A DNA stretch of 64,000 bases from Isoetes taiwanensis (GCA_021234155.1 JAJEKV010000034.1:2538001-2602000); one strand, 5' to 3'; numbered from the stretch's first letter, positions 21,638 to 33,371 are shown. Made by a program: numbers and translations. Notes: generated from the letters alone by a model not told the origin.

Positions 21638-23200
21638 TCATATTTTAGGGAAAAAGGGTTTTGCAGTATGCACATAACGCATTTGAACGTAATTTTTGGC
21701 ATCCAAATCTCTAATGAAGTAGATAATATGTTTAGTCCTCTCATGATCAACAGGATTTCTTACTATTGCCATGCAGCTTTGGATGTCTGTCAGGATTTGT
21801 GTTGGTCCTGTTTGCTTGCAATTTAGTTCTTCCAACAGTCTTCTTAACCAAGTTATTTCCTTTGATACTAAAGATGATGCAGTATATTCTGCTTCGGTAG
21901 ATGACATGGTGCACTTTGTTTTTTGCTCCTCCAGGTTATTGCACCTCCTGCTAAAAAGATGACATACTCAGATGTTGATTTTCTTGATGCTAGGTCTCCT
22001 CCCCAATCTGCATCACTGTAGGCATACATGTTCAGATCATTTGAGTTGAATGTAATTCCATGAGTCATGGTGCTTTTCAGGTATTTCAACACATGTTTGC
22101 CAACCAACCAGTGTTCCTTAGAAGGATTATGGCATCTATTGCTTAAAATATCGACAATATAAGTGATATCTGGTCGTGTATTATTTGCTAGATAAAGCAA
22201 ACATCCAACAAGAGCTCTGTATGGCACATTTTCCATGTTTCTAATGTCCTTTTCTGTTAGTTGTGCCTCAGCCTATACCCAGGGACTACAGGAGTTTTGG
22301 CTGGATGTGCTTCAGTAAGGTTGAATGTTTTCAGTATATTCTCAATGTGCCTTTTCTGGTGCATCTTTAGTGTCTTTTATTTCCTGGCTCTTGCTCTTAT
22401 TACCTCGATTCCCAAAAAATGCTTGAGTTCACCAAGGTCTGACATCTGAAACCTAGCTTGCAGTATCCTTTTGCTATGATTCAAAATTTTCATGCTGCTA
22501 GCAGCCATTCCACAATCATCCACATAAAGTGCTATTATGCAGAAATCATTCTCCACTTTATATCTATAAATATTCCCATCATTTTTAAGTTTCTCAAAAC
22601 CCTGTTCCCTAAGGAAATTATCCATATAGAGGTACCATTCTCGTGGTGATTGCTTCAATCCGTATACAGCTCTATTGAGCTTCCAAACTTTGTTATTTCC
22701 TTCATGAATACTTTTTCTTCTAGTCTTGCATTTAAGAATGTTGTCTTTACATCCATATGATGTAACTCTAGATTCATTGCATTTGCCATAGACAATAATA
22801 TTCTTATGCTAGTGAGCTTTACAATTGAGGAATATGTCCCGTCATAGTCCCTTCTCTTTTTCTGAGTATAGCTTTGTGCTATTATGCGTGCTTTATACTT
22901 TTTTGTTGATTTTATACAGCCATTTGCTACCTATCACATTTTGCTCAACAGGGCATTCAACCAAATCATAGATTTGTGTTTGCCTAAATGACTATAATTC
23001 ATCATTCATTGCTTCAATCCATTTTTCTTTATCTGCACTCTCCATAGCTTCTTCCACTGTTTTTGATATGATTATATCATTAAGTATTGCCATAATTTTT
23101 CTGCTTCTTCCCATGTAATTGCTCCCATATTCTTCATTGTTTATTGCAGTCACATCAACTAATCTTTGTACCTGCGTTCTTCCTTTTTGTTGCATTGGTG
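21638..23200 (-). pseudogene. copia reverse transcriptase and RNase H remnant
   Basis: From N- to C-terminus: KEKWIEAMNDEL (about 23000), then the RT core with ALYVDD, YVDD encoded at 22516-22527, and FQMSDLGELKHFLGIEV; then PYRALVGCLLYLANNTRPDI (22236-22170), DADWGGDLASRKSTS and the RNase H motif STEAEYTASSLVSKEITWL, ending with TKHI near 21700. All are standard for plant copia elements. Several frameshifts separate the blocks. RT copies the element RNA into cDNA while RNase H removes the RNA strand. Confidence 0.9.
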
Positions 23201-23329
23201 GCAGTTCTGAACTTTTGTACTTTCTTCATCGTGATTATCATCAGAAAAACTGCTTTCATTGGCTCTGTTGGTTTCTTCATTATCATCATCAATAGAGTCC
23301 AAATCAATCTCTGATTTCTTTGGCTATAT

Positions 23330-24595
23330 GAACTAAACCTTATCTTTCACAGCTTTAGCTCTTGCAATTCTATCTTTATAAATTGCGGTCTCATCAATTA
23401 ACACATCCCTACTAATAATTATCTTCTTGCTTTCTGGTACAAAGATTCTATATCCTTTTGTTTCCTCGTCATATCCAACAAGGAATCCAATCTCTGCTTT
23501 ATCATCTAACTTCTTTCTTAGTTCATCTGGGATGTGTGCATATATTAGAAATCCATAAGTTTTAAACATATCATAGTGAATGCATTCTTTGTTTTGAGAC
23601 CACATAAGTTCAGGCACTTTACCTTTGATACTTGAAGATGGAAGTCTGTTTTGTATGAAGATGGCTGTCTTCAAAGCTTCCTCCATAGATTTGGCAAACC
23701 ACTACTTTTTATCATGGACCTCACAACATCCATAATTGTTCTGTTTCTCCTTTTTGCAACTCCATTTTGCTGGGGGTGTACCTGCATGTTATTGCCTTCG
23801 AATGCCATTAGCAATGCAATACAACTTAAACTTTGATGATAGGTACTCTCCACCTCTAGCAGACCTTATACATTTTAGTTTTATGCCTGATTCCATTTCC
23901 ATCTCAGTTACATATTGTTTAAAGGCACTTAAAGCTTGTGATTTTCGCTTAAGACAATAGACCTTGAATCTTGTGCTGAAATCATCTATAAAAGTAATAA
24001 AATACCTTTTGTTTGTTCTTCCTTTAACATTTAAAGGGCCACATAAATCCGTGTACACTAATTCCAAAACTTCCTTACCCCTAGTTCTTCGTGGGTAGTT
24101 CGCATGTGCGCGGCTACCCACTATCCACCATTGTAGAAAATCTGCTGAGATGAATGAGAAGCCTATCTATTGCTTCCTCTTCTCTCTCAGTAGTACCTTA
24201 TTCTCTATTCTTTGAAACCATGCAGGGGAGGGGCTTCTCCCTGCTTGGATTGACCAATTTGGCATTTCTTTCATGTTGTGGCATGTCCTTTCTCGGCCTT
24301 TCCTCTTCTTTAGCCATAATCGTTTGACAGTCCTCGATCCTGTTTTGATAAGGAAGTTGGTAGCATGTTTGTTTTTCCTAGAACGCAACCTTCACATAAA
24401 AACTTCTCTGCCTTGATGTCTTTGCATTTTATGCATCCATTTTTAACCAAGGATTTCAAATTATTGCAATGAGTGTGTGCTAATCTGTTGTGCCACAACT
24501 CAAAATCTGAAATATTCAAGCTATTTATACTGTTGCAGATCAGATTTTCCATTTGAAAAAGATTTCCAACCCTTTTAGCATGAAAGTTCAATTCA
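23330..24595 (-). pseudogene. copia GAG-pre-integrase and integrase remnant
   Basis: WHNRLAHTH...CEGCVLGK (24500-24370) is the HHCC zinc region. Core motifs follow: VYTDLCGP (first Asp kept), IDDFS, then IRSARGGEY where the usual RSD has Ala, and NGVAKRRNRT where the catalytic Glu is Lys. Two of three catalytic acids are therefore changed. About 250 bp of unrelated sequence (near 24095-24365) separates the zinc region from the core. IQNRLPSSSIKGKVPELMW and the following segment (23686-23333) are the C-terminal part. Confidence 0.88.
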
Positions 24596-24960
24596 TTTCC
24601 TAAAAAGATGTTACATCCTTTTGAGTCAAAGTTGACTCTATAGCCTCCACTAATTGGCTGATAGAAATGAAATTATTGTTGGCACACAAAGAACATTCTC
24701 AATGTCTACAACATTTCCAGACAAATCTAGTAGCTGCAACAGACCCCTTCCTTTGATATCTTGAAATTCTCCATTTCCTACTTGAACTTTTGAGTGAGAT
24801 GAAAATAGATTCTTGAGTAGATCAGTAGATTGTACTACTAATCTTTCAGCTCCACTATCAACTACAAGAGGATCAGACTTATTAGTGTTCAGATTTTTGT
24901 CTATTACTACAAAAGCATGACTTACCTCATCTTCATCTTCATTGTCATATTTTTCCTTCT
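24596..24960 (-). pseudogene. copia protease remnant
   Basis: The minus strand at about 24853-24876 reads PLVVDSGA, the aspartic protease active site of copia elements, followed by VQVGNGEFQDIKGRG and the usual hydrophobic segment. The frame is interrupted at least once before the GAG-pre-integrase domain. Confidence 0.75.
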
Positions 24961-25029
24961 TTACTTGTTCTCTAGTTACATATGCGCCAGTTGATTTTCT
25001 GCCACATCCTCTACTGGAGCTCCCATGCA

Positions 25030-25909
25030 GTTTCTATGCCTTTTCCTTTTCCATAATCCTTAGGTGTAGGACATTTAGAAGTAGCATGCCCTCTTCCCCC
25101 ATACGTGTAGCATATGAATTATTTTTGCATCTTAGAGCATTCATTCTTATAATGACTTGTTTCATGACAGTTATAACAAACATCCTTACTTTTCTTACCA
25201 GCAAACATAATCTTTGTAGAGTCATCTCCATCTTGAACAATTCTTTTTTGCTCAAACTCGGTCCTTAGCACATTTTCAACCTTCTCTCTTGTCTTGCTCA
25301 TGTTTCTCATAAACAAGGCTAGATGCTCATTTTCACTAACAGCTTTAGATATTTGGAGCACCTAACCCCCCTCAGACACGTCTACTCTAGCACCAGCAAG
25401 GTCAGCAATAATGTTATCAATGTTATTAAAAATTCTGATACATCTCCTTCTTCCTTAAGTTTGAGACCCCTTAGTTCTTTTTCTAAAAGATCAATTTGAG
25501 AAGAAGTTTTTTCTTCAAAATGCGTTTACAAAAAACACTACATCTGCCTAGGATTTAAGTTTCTTAATTTCAGCCTAATTGTACTGACCTTGCAGGTAAT
25601 GATTCCTTGAGCTTCCTTAACCTTTGAGTATAAGGATCTTCCTCCAGACACATTAACTTGTGCAGATGTCCCTTCTGCATTCGTTTTCCCTGTACTAGCA
25701 ACATTTGCTCTCATATTAACTGAGTTTTCTGTTATAGACCTTGTAACTGTGCTCAGATTAATATTTGTATCTCCATTTGGATCAACAACATCCCACAGAT
25801 CTTCTACCTCCAGAATATGTTTGATTGCATCCTTCCATACCTGGAGACCTGGACCTCCTTTGTACACTTCCACATTGTTAAGGAGACTTGCTCCAAACTT
25901 GCTAGACAT
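25030..25909 (-). pseudogene. copia gag remnant with zinc knuckle
   Basis: The start at 25909 (MSSKFGASLLNN) is preferred over the in-frame Met at 25954, because the latter lies in the LTR/PBS. KGGPGLQVWKDAIKHILEVEDLWDVV is the conserved copia gag N-terminus (W...I...DLWDVV). A CCHC knuckle CYNCHETSHYKNEC appears near 25150. The centre is broken by stops. Confidence 0.82.
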
Positions 25910-26082
25910 TGCCAAAGAATGCGGTGATACCAAATGTTGAAACTGAGTTATCAAAGATCACACAATTGCAAGTATTCCACATTGTTAAGGAGACTTGCTC
26001 CAAACTTGCTAGACATTGCCAAAGAATGCGGTGATACCAAATGTTGAAACTGAGTTATCAAAGATCACACAATTGCAAGTAT
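25869..26082. repeat. 107-bp tandem duplication spanning gag start, PBS and LTR edge
   Basis: Units 25869-25975 and 25976-26082 are identical or nearly so, each running from TCCACATTGTTAAGG through GATACCAAATGTTG to CACAATTGCAAGTA. It duplicates the primer binding region (TGGTATCA on the minus strand) and the first 40 bases of the LTR. Confidence 0.9.
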
Positions 26083-26380
26083 CTAGCAATTAACAAACAA
26101 TTCTAGTACAATGGTGTTGCGACTAGAACTATCAAGTCATAAAATTATTCAAATGCAAGATTTCAACTATTGAAATACTGTAGTGAAAAACACACTAGTT
26201 TGGGTATTGACCCAAACACTGTAGCACCGTTGACCACTCTTGGTAGCAAACCTAAATCATCAGATCAAGCTGCAATTCCTCCTTAATCTTGTATTCCAGC
26301 CAACTGAGTAATCAATCGGCCATGCCTCACCTTTATTTATAGAGATTCGTCAGTATAGGCATTCGAATAGGCCGTCTAAT
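26042..26380 (-). mobile_element. copia 5' LTR
   Basis: It starts TGTTGAAAC directly after the PBS (TTTGGTATCA on the minus strand) and runs about 340 bp to TCTAATCA, where composite-repeat sequence begins. It contains a TATTTATAG stretch near 26333-26341. The right border is estimated. Confidence 0.55.
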
Positions 26381-26750
26381 CATATATGTTCTTATGTTCG
26401 TAACACTCAATCCGACCGTTGATCCGAGATCCTACGGCTCATGTGGCTTTGGGACGTATCGTACGGCCCAGATGGCTTGGGAGTTTGTTTGTCGCTTATA
26501 TGTAAGCGATCCTACGGTCCAGGCTGATTTGATCCTGATCGTCGATCCGAGATCCTACGGCTCACGTTGCTTTGGGACACATCCTACGGTGCACATGACT
26601 TTGGGAATTATATGTAATAGATCCTATGGCTCATGTTGCTTTAATTATTGTCACATAATGAGATCTCGACCCTTGATCGGGTCCAAGATCCTACGGCCCA
26701 CGTTGAATGCTCATCCCTTAAGAAAAGGCTTTTAAAATATTCATGTTCTA

Positions 26751-26813
26751 TGGGGGATTCGAACCCTAGTCATTGACCCCCCAACCCCCCATTCTAACCA
26801 CTAGACCAAGCAT
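26751..26813 (-). repeat. tRNA-like module 1
   Basis: On the minus strand: TGGTCTAGTGGTTAGAAT (tRNA A-box region) and GGGTTCGAATCCC (T-arm/B box) about 33 bp apart. No acceptor stem or anticodon arm, so not a tRNA gene. Confidence 0.65.
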
Positions 26814-26905
26814 TAATTCCATGAATAAATTATGTTTCAAATACACTTAAGGGTAATATTTTTACTCATCCCTTAAGAAAAGACTTTTAAAATTTTTATG
26901 TTGTA

Positions 26906-26970
26906 TGTGGGATTCGAACCTTGGTCATTGACCCCCCCAACCAACTATTCTAACCACTAGATCAAGCATT
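26906..26970 (-). repeat. tRNA-like module 2
   Basis: Second, tandem copy of the module on the minus strand with A box (TGATCTAGTGGTTAGAAT) and degenerate B box (GGTTCGAATCCC). Confidence 0.6.
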
Positions 26971-27828
26971 AATTCTATAAATAATTTATGTTTCAAATAT
27001 AGTTAAGGGTAATATTTTAATTAAGATAAAATAGAGTATACCATTTTAGCTAGTTCAAAAGAGTTCTAGAATGTTCTGGAAGGCTCTAGAAAATTCTAGA
27101 ATCTTCTAGAAAGTTCCAAAATATTCTAGAAAACTCTAGAACAAGAGAATCTGGAGGGAATTTAAGAAAATTCTTCCAGAAAGTTCCAAATTGTTCTAAT
27201 AAGTTCTAGAATGTTCTAGAATGTAGGGGAATCTATGGGAATGTAAGAGAATCTAGGAAAATACTTCCAGAAAGTTCTAGGATATTTTGAAAGTCTCACA
27301 ATGTTCCAGAAAGTCTTAGAATCTTCTAAAAAGTTCTAGAATATAAAGGAATCCAGGAGAATCTAACAGAATCTAAGAAAATCTCATAAAATGTAAGAGA
27401 ATCTAGGAAAATATTTACAAGCCTAAGGGAATTTCTTAAAATCTAGGGGATCTAAGGGAATCATCATAAAATCTAAGGGAATGTAAGAAAATGTTGATGA
27501 AATATTAGAGTAACTAAGGGAATCTTTATAGAATCTCTTTGAATGTCATATAATGTAAGGGAACCTAGGGCAATCTCGTAAAATCTAAAGGGATCTAAGG
27601 GAATCTAAGGGGATCTTCATAGAATCTTGGAGAATCTATAGAAATCTGATGGAATCTAGAGGAAATCTTATGAAATTTAGAGGAATCTCCACGAAACCTC
27701 CAAGAGAACCTTGGTAGAATCTTAGAGAATTTATAGAGTATTCTCAAGAGATTCTTTTAGAATGTAGGGCACGACAAGAACTTGCACGTAGGAACATGCT
27801 AAAACTCGAACATGCAATATATCATATA

Positions 27829-29475
27829 TCATAACATATATATGTTCTTATGTTTGTAACGCTCAATCCGGCCGTTGATCCAAGATCCTACGGCTCACGT
27901 GGCTTTGGGGCATATCGTACGGCCCAGATGGCTTGGGAGTTTGTTTGTAGCTTATATGTAAGTTTGTTTGTAGCTTATATATAAGCGATCCTATGGTCCA
28001 GGTTGATTTGATCCTGACCGTAGGTCCGAGATCCTATGGCTCACGTTGCTTTGGGACACATCCTACGGTGCACATGGCTTTGGGAATTATATGTAATCGA
28101 TCCTACAGTCCAGGTTGATTCGATCCTGATCGTCGATCCAGGATCTTACGGCTCACGTGGCTTGGCACATATCCTCCCAGGGGATCCACCTTCTTTATAA
28201 GGGATATGCCACCTGCGTGCATAGGGAAGCCGAAAAACCCCTAGTATACGTGTTTCTGATAGGCAAATTTGACCCCTTTCCATATGGTTTTACAACTAGA
28301 ACAACATCCCAAAACCCCTATGACCCCTAGTATACATACGAAAAAGGGTAAAAATTTGCCCCCTCCCATTGATGCACGTGGTTTTGACAGGTTCCACAAG
28401 GTGACGCCCCCTTGCATATCCTACGGTGCACATGACTTTGGGAATTATATGTAATAGATCCTATGGCTTATGTTGCATGAGATCTCGACCCTTGATCGGG
28501 TCCAAGATCCTACGGCCCAAGTTGAATGCTCATCCCTTAGGAAAAGGCTTTTAAAATTTTTATGTTGTATGAAGGATTCGAACCCTAGCCATTAACCCTC
28601 CAGCCCCCCATTCTAACCACTAGACCAAGCATTAATTCCATGAATAATTCATGTTTCAAATAATACTTAAGGGTAATGTTCCCATTAAGATAAGATAGAC
28701 TATAACATTCTAGCTAGTTCAAGAAGGTTCTAATATGTTCTGGAAGGCTCTAGAAAGTTATAGAATCTTCTAGAAAGTTCTAGAACATAAGAGAATCTAG
28801 GGGGATCTAAGAAAATTCTTCCAGAAAGTTCCAAATTGTTCTAATAAGTTTTAGAATGTTCTAGAATGTAGGGGAATCTACAGGAATGTAAGGAAATCTA
28901 GGGAAATACTTCCAGAAAGTTCTAGAATATATTGAAAGTCTTAGAATGTTCCAGAAAGTCTTAGAATGTTCTAAAAAGTTCTAGAATGTAAAGGAATCCA
29001 GAAGAATCTAATAGAATGTAAGAAAATCTTATAAAATGTAAGAGAATCTAGGAAATATTTACAAGCCTAAGGAAATCTCTTAAAATTTGGGGGATCTAAA
29101 GGAATCTTCATAAAATCTAAGGGAATCTAAGAAAATGTTGATGAAATCTTAGAGTATCTAAGGGAATCTTTATAGAATCTCTTTGAATCTCATGTAATGT
29201 AAGGGAACCTAGGGCAATCTCATAAAATCTAAATGAATCTAAAAGAATCTAAGGGGATCTTCATAGAATCTTGGAGAATCTAGGGAAATCTAATGGAATC
29301 TAGAGGGAATCTTATAAAATTTAGAGAAATGCTCACGAACCCTCTAAGAGAACCTTGGTAGAATCTTAGAGAATTTATGAATTTAGAGTATTCTCAAGAG
29401 ATTCTTTTACAAGAACTTGCACGTAGAAACATGCTAAAACTCGAACACGCACCGTAGGACGCATTAAATTTCTTG
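27829..29475 (+). mobile_element. composite repeat copy 2 (Helitron-like ends)
   Basis: Starts TCATAACATATATATG after an A and ends CGCATTAAATTTCTTG before TATA. Both ends resemble those of the 4.8-kb elements at 37193 and 42723 (TCTTAACATATATA start; ATAAATTTCTTG end). Order: GATCCTACGG-rich (27850-28530), tRNA-like (28571-28632), TTCTAGAA-rich (28715-29400). It contains no coding sequence. The subterminal hairpin seen in copy 4 is degraded here. Confidence 0.55.
28571..28632 (-). repeat. tRNA-like module 3
   Basis: Minus strand: GGTCTAGTGGTTAGAAT and GGGTTCGAATCC boxes, same spacing as the other copies. Confidence 0.6.
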
Positions 29476-30250
29476 TATATATATACAAGAAATTTAATGC
29501 GTCCTACGGAGCATGTTCCTACGTGCAAGTTCTTGTCGTGCCCTACATTCTAAAAGAATCTGTTGAGAATACTCTAAATTCATAGATTCTTTAAGATTCT
29601 ACCAAGGTCGTGAGCATTTGTTCCATTAGATTTCCGTAGATTCTCCAAGATTCTATGAAGATCCCCTTAGATTCCCTTAGATTCCTTTAGATTTTATGAG
29701 ATTGCCCTAGGTTCCCTTACATTACATGAGATTCAAAGAGATTCTATAAAGATTCCCTTAGATACTCTAAGATTTCATCAACATTTTCTTAGATTCCCTT
29801 AGATTTTATGAACATTCTTTTAGATCCCCCAGATTTTAAGAGATTCCCTTAGGCTTGTAAATATTTCCTAGATTCTCTTACATTTTATAAGAATTTCTTA
29901 GATTCTATTAGATTCTTCTAGATTCCTTTACATTCCAGAACTTTTTAGAACATTCTAAGACTTTCTGGAACATTCTAAGACTTTCAATATATTCTAGAAC
30001 TTTCTGGAAGTATTTCCCTAGATTTCCTTGCATTCCCGTAGATTCCCCTACATTCTAGAACATTCTAAAACTCATTAGAACAATTTGGAACTTTCTGGAA
30101 GAATTTTCTTAGATCCCCCCAGATTTTTCTAGAAGATTCTAGAACTTTCTAGAGCCTTCCAGAACATTCTAGAACTTTCTTGAACTAGCTAGAATGTTAT
30201 AGTTTATTTTATCTTAATAGGAACATTACCCTCAAGTATATTTGAAACAT
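28690..30250. repeat. large inverted repeat of TTCTAGAA-rich arms
   Basis: The arms (about 28690-29475 and 29486-30250) are imperfect reverse complements centred on TATATATATA at 29476-29485. Words such as TTCTAGAA, GAACTTTCTGGAA and AATCTAAGGGAATC recur every 10-20 bp. Further blocks of the same type occur at 27055-27760, 30305-31165 and 48060-48830. Confidence 0.85.
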
Positions 30251-32133
30251 AAATTATTCATGGAATTAATGCTTGGTCTAGTGGTTAGAATGGGGGGCTG
30301 GGGGGATTCCCTTAGATACTCTAAGATTTCAACAACATTTGCTTAGATTCCCTTAGATTTTATGAAGATTCCTTTAGATCTCCCAGATTTTAAGAGATTC
30401 CCTTAGGCTTGTAAATATTTTCCTAGATTCTCTTACATTTTATAAGATTTTCTTACATTATATTAGATTCCTCTGGATTTCTTTACATTCTAGAACTTTT
30501 TAGAATATTCTAAGATTTTCTGAAACATTCTAAGACTTTCAAAATATTCTAGAACTTTCTGGAAGTATTTCCCTAGATTTCCTTACATTCACATATATTT
30601 TCCTAGATTCTCTTACATTTTATAAGATTTTCTTACATTATATTAGATTCCTCTGGATTTCTTTACATTCTAGAACTTTTTAGAATATTCTAAGATTTTC
30701 AGAAACATTCTAAGACTTTCAAAATATTCTAGAACTTTTTGGAAGTATTTCCCTAGATTTCCTTACATTCACATAGATTCCCCTACATTCTAGAACATTC
30801 TAAAGCTTATTAGAACAATTTGGAACTTTCTGGAAGAATTTTCCTAGATCCCCCCTAGATTCTCTTACATTTTATAAGATTTTCTTACATTCTATTAGAT
30901 TCTTCTGGATTCCTTTACATTCTAGAACTTTTTAGAACATTCTAAGACTTTCAAAATATTCTAGAACTTTCTGGAAGTATTTCCCTAGATTTCCTTACAT
31001 TCCCATAGATTCCCCTACATTCTAGAACATTCTAAAACTTATTAGAACAAGTTGGAACTTTTTGGAAGAATTTTTTTAGATCCCCCTAGATTCTCTTATG
31101 TTCTAGAACTTTCTAGAAGATTCTAGAACTTTCTAGAGCCTTCCAGAACATTCTAGAACTTTCTTGAACTACCTAGAATGTTATAGTCTATTTTATCTTA
31201 ATGGGAAACATTACCCTTAAGTATATATGAAACATAAATTATTTATAGAATTAATGCTTGGTCTAGTGGTTAGATTGGGGGGTTTGGGTGGTTGAGGACC
31301 AGGGTTCGAATCCCCCCAATAACATAAAAATTTTTGAAAGTCTTTTCTTAAGGGACGAGCATTCAACATGAGCCTTAGGATCTTAGACTCGATCAACGAT
31401 CAAGATCTCACCATATAAAAGCAATATGAGCCGTAGGATCTATTACATATAATTCCCAAAGCCGTGTGGACCGTAAGATATGTGCCAAGCAACATGAGCT
31501 GTAGGATCTTGGACCGACGATCAGGATCAAGAGTAACCTGGGCCGTAGGATCGCTTATATAGTGTCTATATACAAACTCCCAAGCCATCTGGGCCGTAGG
31601 ATACGTCCCAAAGCCACGTGAGCCGTAGGATCTCGGACGGACGGTCGGATTCAATGGGACAAACATAAGAACATATATATGTTAAATATATAATATCATA
31701 TCATATCATATCATATACAATAACTTAAGCAGCCCAGGTTGAGGACCAGGGTTCGAATCCCCCCAATAACATAAAAATTTTTGAAAGCCTTTCTTTAAGG
31801 GACGAGCATTCAACATGAGCCTTAGGATCTTAGACTCGATCAACGATCAAGATCTCACCATATAAAAGCAATACGAGCCGTAGGATCTATTACATATAAT
31901 TCCCAAAGCCGTGTGGACCGTAAGATATGTGCCAAGCAACATGAGCCGTAGGATCTTGGACCGACGATCAGGATCAAGAGTAACCTGGGCCGTAGGATCG
32001 CTTATATAGTGTCTATATACAAACTCCCAAGCCATCTGGGCCGTAGGATACGTCCCAAAGCCACGTGAGCCGTAGGATCTCGGACGGACGGTCGGATTCA
32101 ATGGGACAAACATAAGAACATATATATGTTAGA
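29486..32133 (-). mobile_element. composite repeat copy 3, internally expanded
   Basis: Read on the minus strand it ends TAAATTTCTTG at 29486 and starts near TCTAACATATATATG at 32133, preceded by A. The TTCTAGAA-rich part is present twice or more (29550-30190; 30305-31165) around a broken tRNA-like piece (30270-30306), and the GATCCTACGG part is duplicated in tandem (see 31293-32186). Confidence 0.5.
31255..31319 (+). repeat. tRNA-like module 4
   Basis: Plus strand: CTTGGTCTAGTGGTTAGATT then GGGTTCGAATCCC 35 bp on. Partial copies occur at 30270-30306 (A box only) and 31739-31766 (B box only). Confidence 0.65.
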
Positions 32134-32186
32134 TTAGATATATAATATCATATCATATCATATCATATACAATAACTTAAGCAGCC
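31293..32186. repeat. 447-bp tandem duplication
   Basis: Unit 31293-31739 is repeated at 31740-32186 almost unchanged, both starting TTGAGGACCAGGG and ending in (ATCAT)n with ATACAATAACTTAAGCAGCC. The identical 88-residue minus-strand frames inside are repeat translations. Confidence 0.9.
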
Positions 32187-32647
32187 CCCTTGTCCATAGA
32201 GATTTTCATCTGGACCGTCGATTGTGAAATCGACGGTTTTAGTGCAGCCACCTCGTCATTACCTAAGCATCCCCTTTGTTATATAGAGATTGATCTTGGC
32301 CATTGAAACATAAATCGACGGCTTGAATGTAGCCCCGTCGCAATCCCCCAAGCAGCCCCCTTATTTGGGGCTTTTAATCTGGACCATTAGATTCGAAAGT
32401 TCAATCTGGGCCGTCGATAAGAAGTCATAAACAAATGGGGCTTTTAATCCAAACCGTTGGATTTAAGGATTTGATTTGGGCCATTGATTAAAAAGTCAAT
32501 ACAATTTAATGCCAACTTTATGAGGTGGCAGGGCACCCTGTCAAGGCCATTGGATAAGGGATAGAGTTGAAATCGTGGCAATTGCTGTGAAAAGCAAAGC
32601 CAACATTAAATGTTGACTGATGAGGTGGCATGGCGTTCTTGAGGACA
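32187..32647. other. flank with GCAGCCCC and TGGACCGTCGAT-like words, no gene
   Basis: Short degenerate words (AAGCAGCCCCCTT, GGACCGTCGATT, GGGGCTTTTAATC) recur several times. Similar words occur at 50155-50300, beyond copy 4, so this seems to be a further repeat adjoining the composite elements. Confidence 0.45.
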
Positions 32648-32674
32648 CGAAATTTTAACTACCTTAAAATTTCG
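32648..32674. repeat. perfect 11-bp stem hairpin
   Basis: CGAAATTTTAA - CTACC - TTAAAATTTCG. The word AAATTTTAAGGTAG recurs at about 33226, giving an inverted pair around 32650-33240. Confidence 0.8.
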
Positions 32675-33257
32675 CCCTATTTCGACGGGCTTTTATCAAA
32701 CGAAATTTTCTCTTGAATTGCGGCGGCGTTTATGGGCGGCGCCGCCTTCTAGTGTTTCTGCACAATCCACGCCGTAGCCTTCTAGTGTTTACGCACAATC
32801 CACCAACCCGTAGCCTTTTACTCTGTTTACTGCGTCTTCATCTACGTTTCATGCAAGCCCGGGGATTCGCCTTTTACTCTGTTTTAGCGTCTTCATCTAC
32901 GTTCCGTGAGTCTTCATCTACGTTTCATGCAACCCGGGGATAGAAGCCGGGATGCAAGTGGAAACAAACCGATCTGTAAGCAATACACCGCCCGGTATGC
33001 AACTCAATCTTTGCTTCGGTTTTAAGGTATGCATACTCCATACTCCATAGGCATTGCTTCCTATCTGGCCATACTCCATAAGCATTGCTTAGCTATACCA
33101 GAATCATGGCTTCTACTGGCTGCCATAGACAGAACTAGGGCTTATTCTGGCGGCCATAGACAGAGATTGCATCAGAAATTGACATCGAACTCTAAATCTG
33201 GCTGCATCAGAGCTCAAGAACGGGCTAAATTTTAAGGTAGATAAAATTTCGTTGGAG

Positions 33258-33371
33258 AATTTCGATGACCATGAAATTTCGTATGAAATTTTGAGCAGAC
33301 CTGGCGGCGCCACTCGCGGCCCGCCAGGTCAGCTCAAAATTTCATACCGAAATTTCAAGGTCATCGAAATT
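33258..33371. repeat. 114-bp near-perfect hairpin
   Basis: Arms 33258-33307 and 33321-33371 pair over about 50 bp with a few mismatches (AATTTCGATGACC with GGTCATCGAAATT; GAAATTTTGAGC with GCTCAAAATTTC; CCTGGCGG with CCGCCAGG) around a 13-nt loop. It could be a MITE-like foldback or a small-RNA hairpin; it has no coding sense. Confidence 0.85.

Larger units (their letters stand above)
21431..26380 (-). mobile_element. Ty1/copia element, decayed
   Basis: Reading leftward from the LTR: gag with zinc knuckle, protease, GAG-pre-integrase, integrase, reverse transcriptase and RNase H, the copia order. The 5' LTR lies at 26042-26380. No matching 3' LTR was found at 21430-21600, so the left end seems truncated or replaced. 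Frames are broken throughout. Confidence 0.85.
26381..27828 (+). mobile_element. composite repeat copy 1 (Helitron-like family)
   Basis: Order on the plus strand: ATGTTCTTATGTT start, GATCCTACGG-rich part (26394-26720), two tRNA-like modules, then TTCTAGAA-rich part (27055-27760) and GAACTTGCACGTAGGAACATGC. It lacks a recognisable 3' end, running into copy 2 at 27829. Confidence 0.5.

Noticed and set aside
21431-21640. 3' LTR of the copia element
   Set aside because: No match to the 26042-26380 LTR and no polypurine tract was found here.
26751-31319. tRNA genes
   Set aside because: A and B boxes are present but there is no acceptor stem, D-arm closure or anticodon arm; modules sit inside repeats.
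31400-32113. Two identical 88-residue ORFs as duplicated genes
   Set aside because: Translations of the GATCCTACGG repeat, duplicated with the 447-bp unit.
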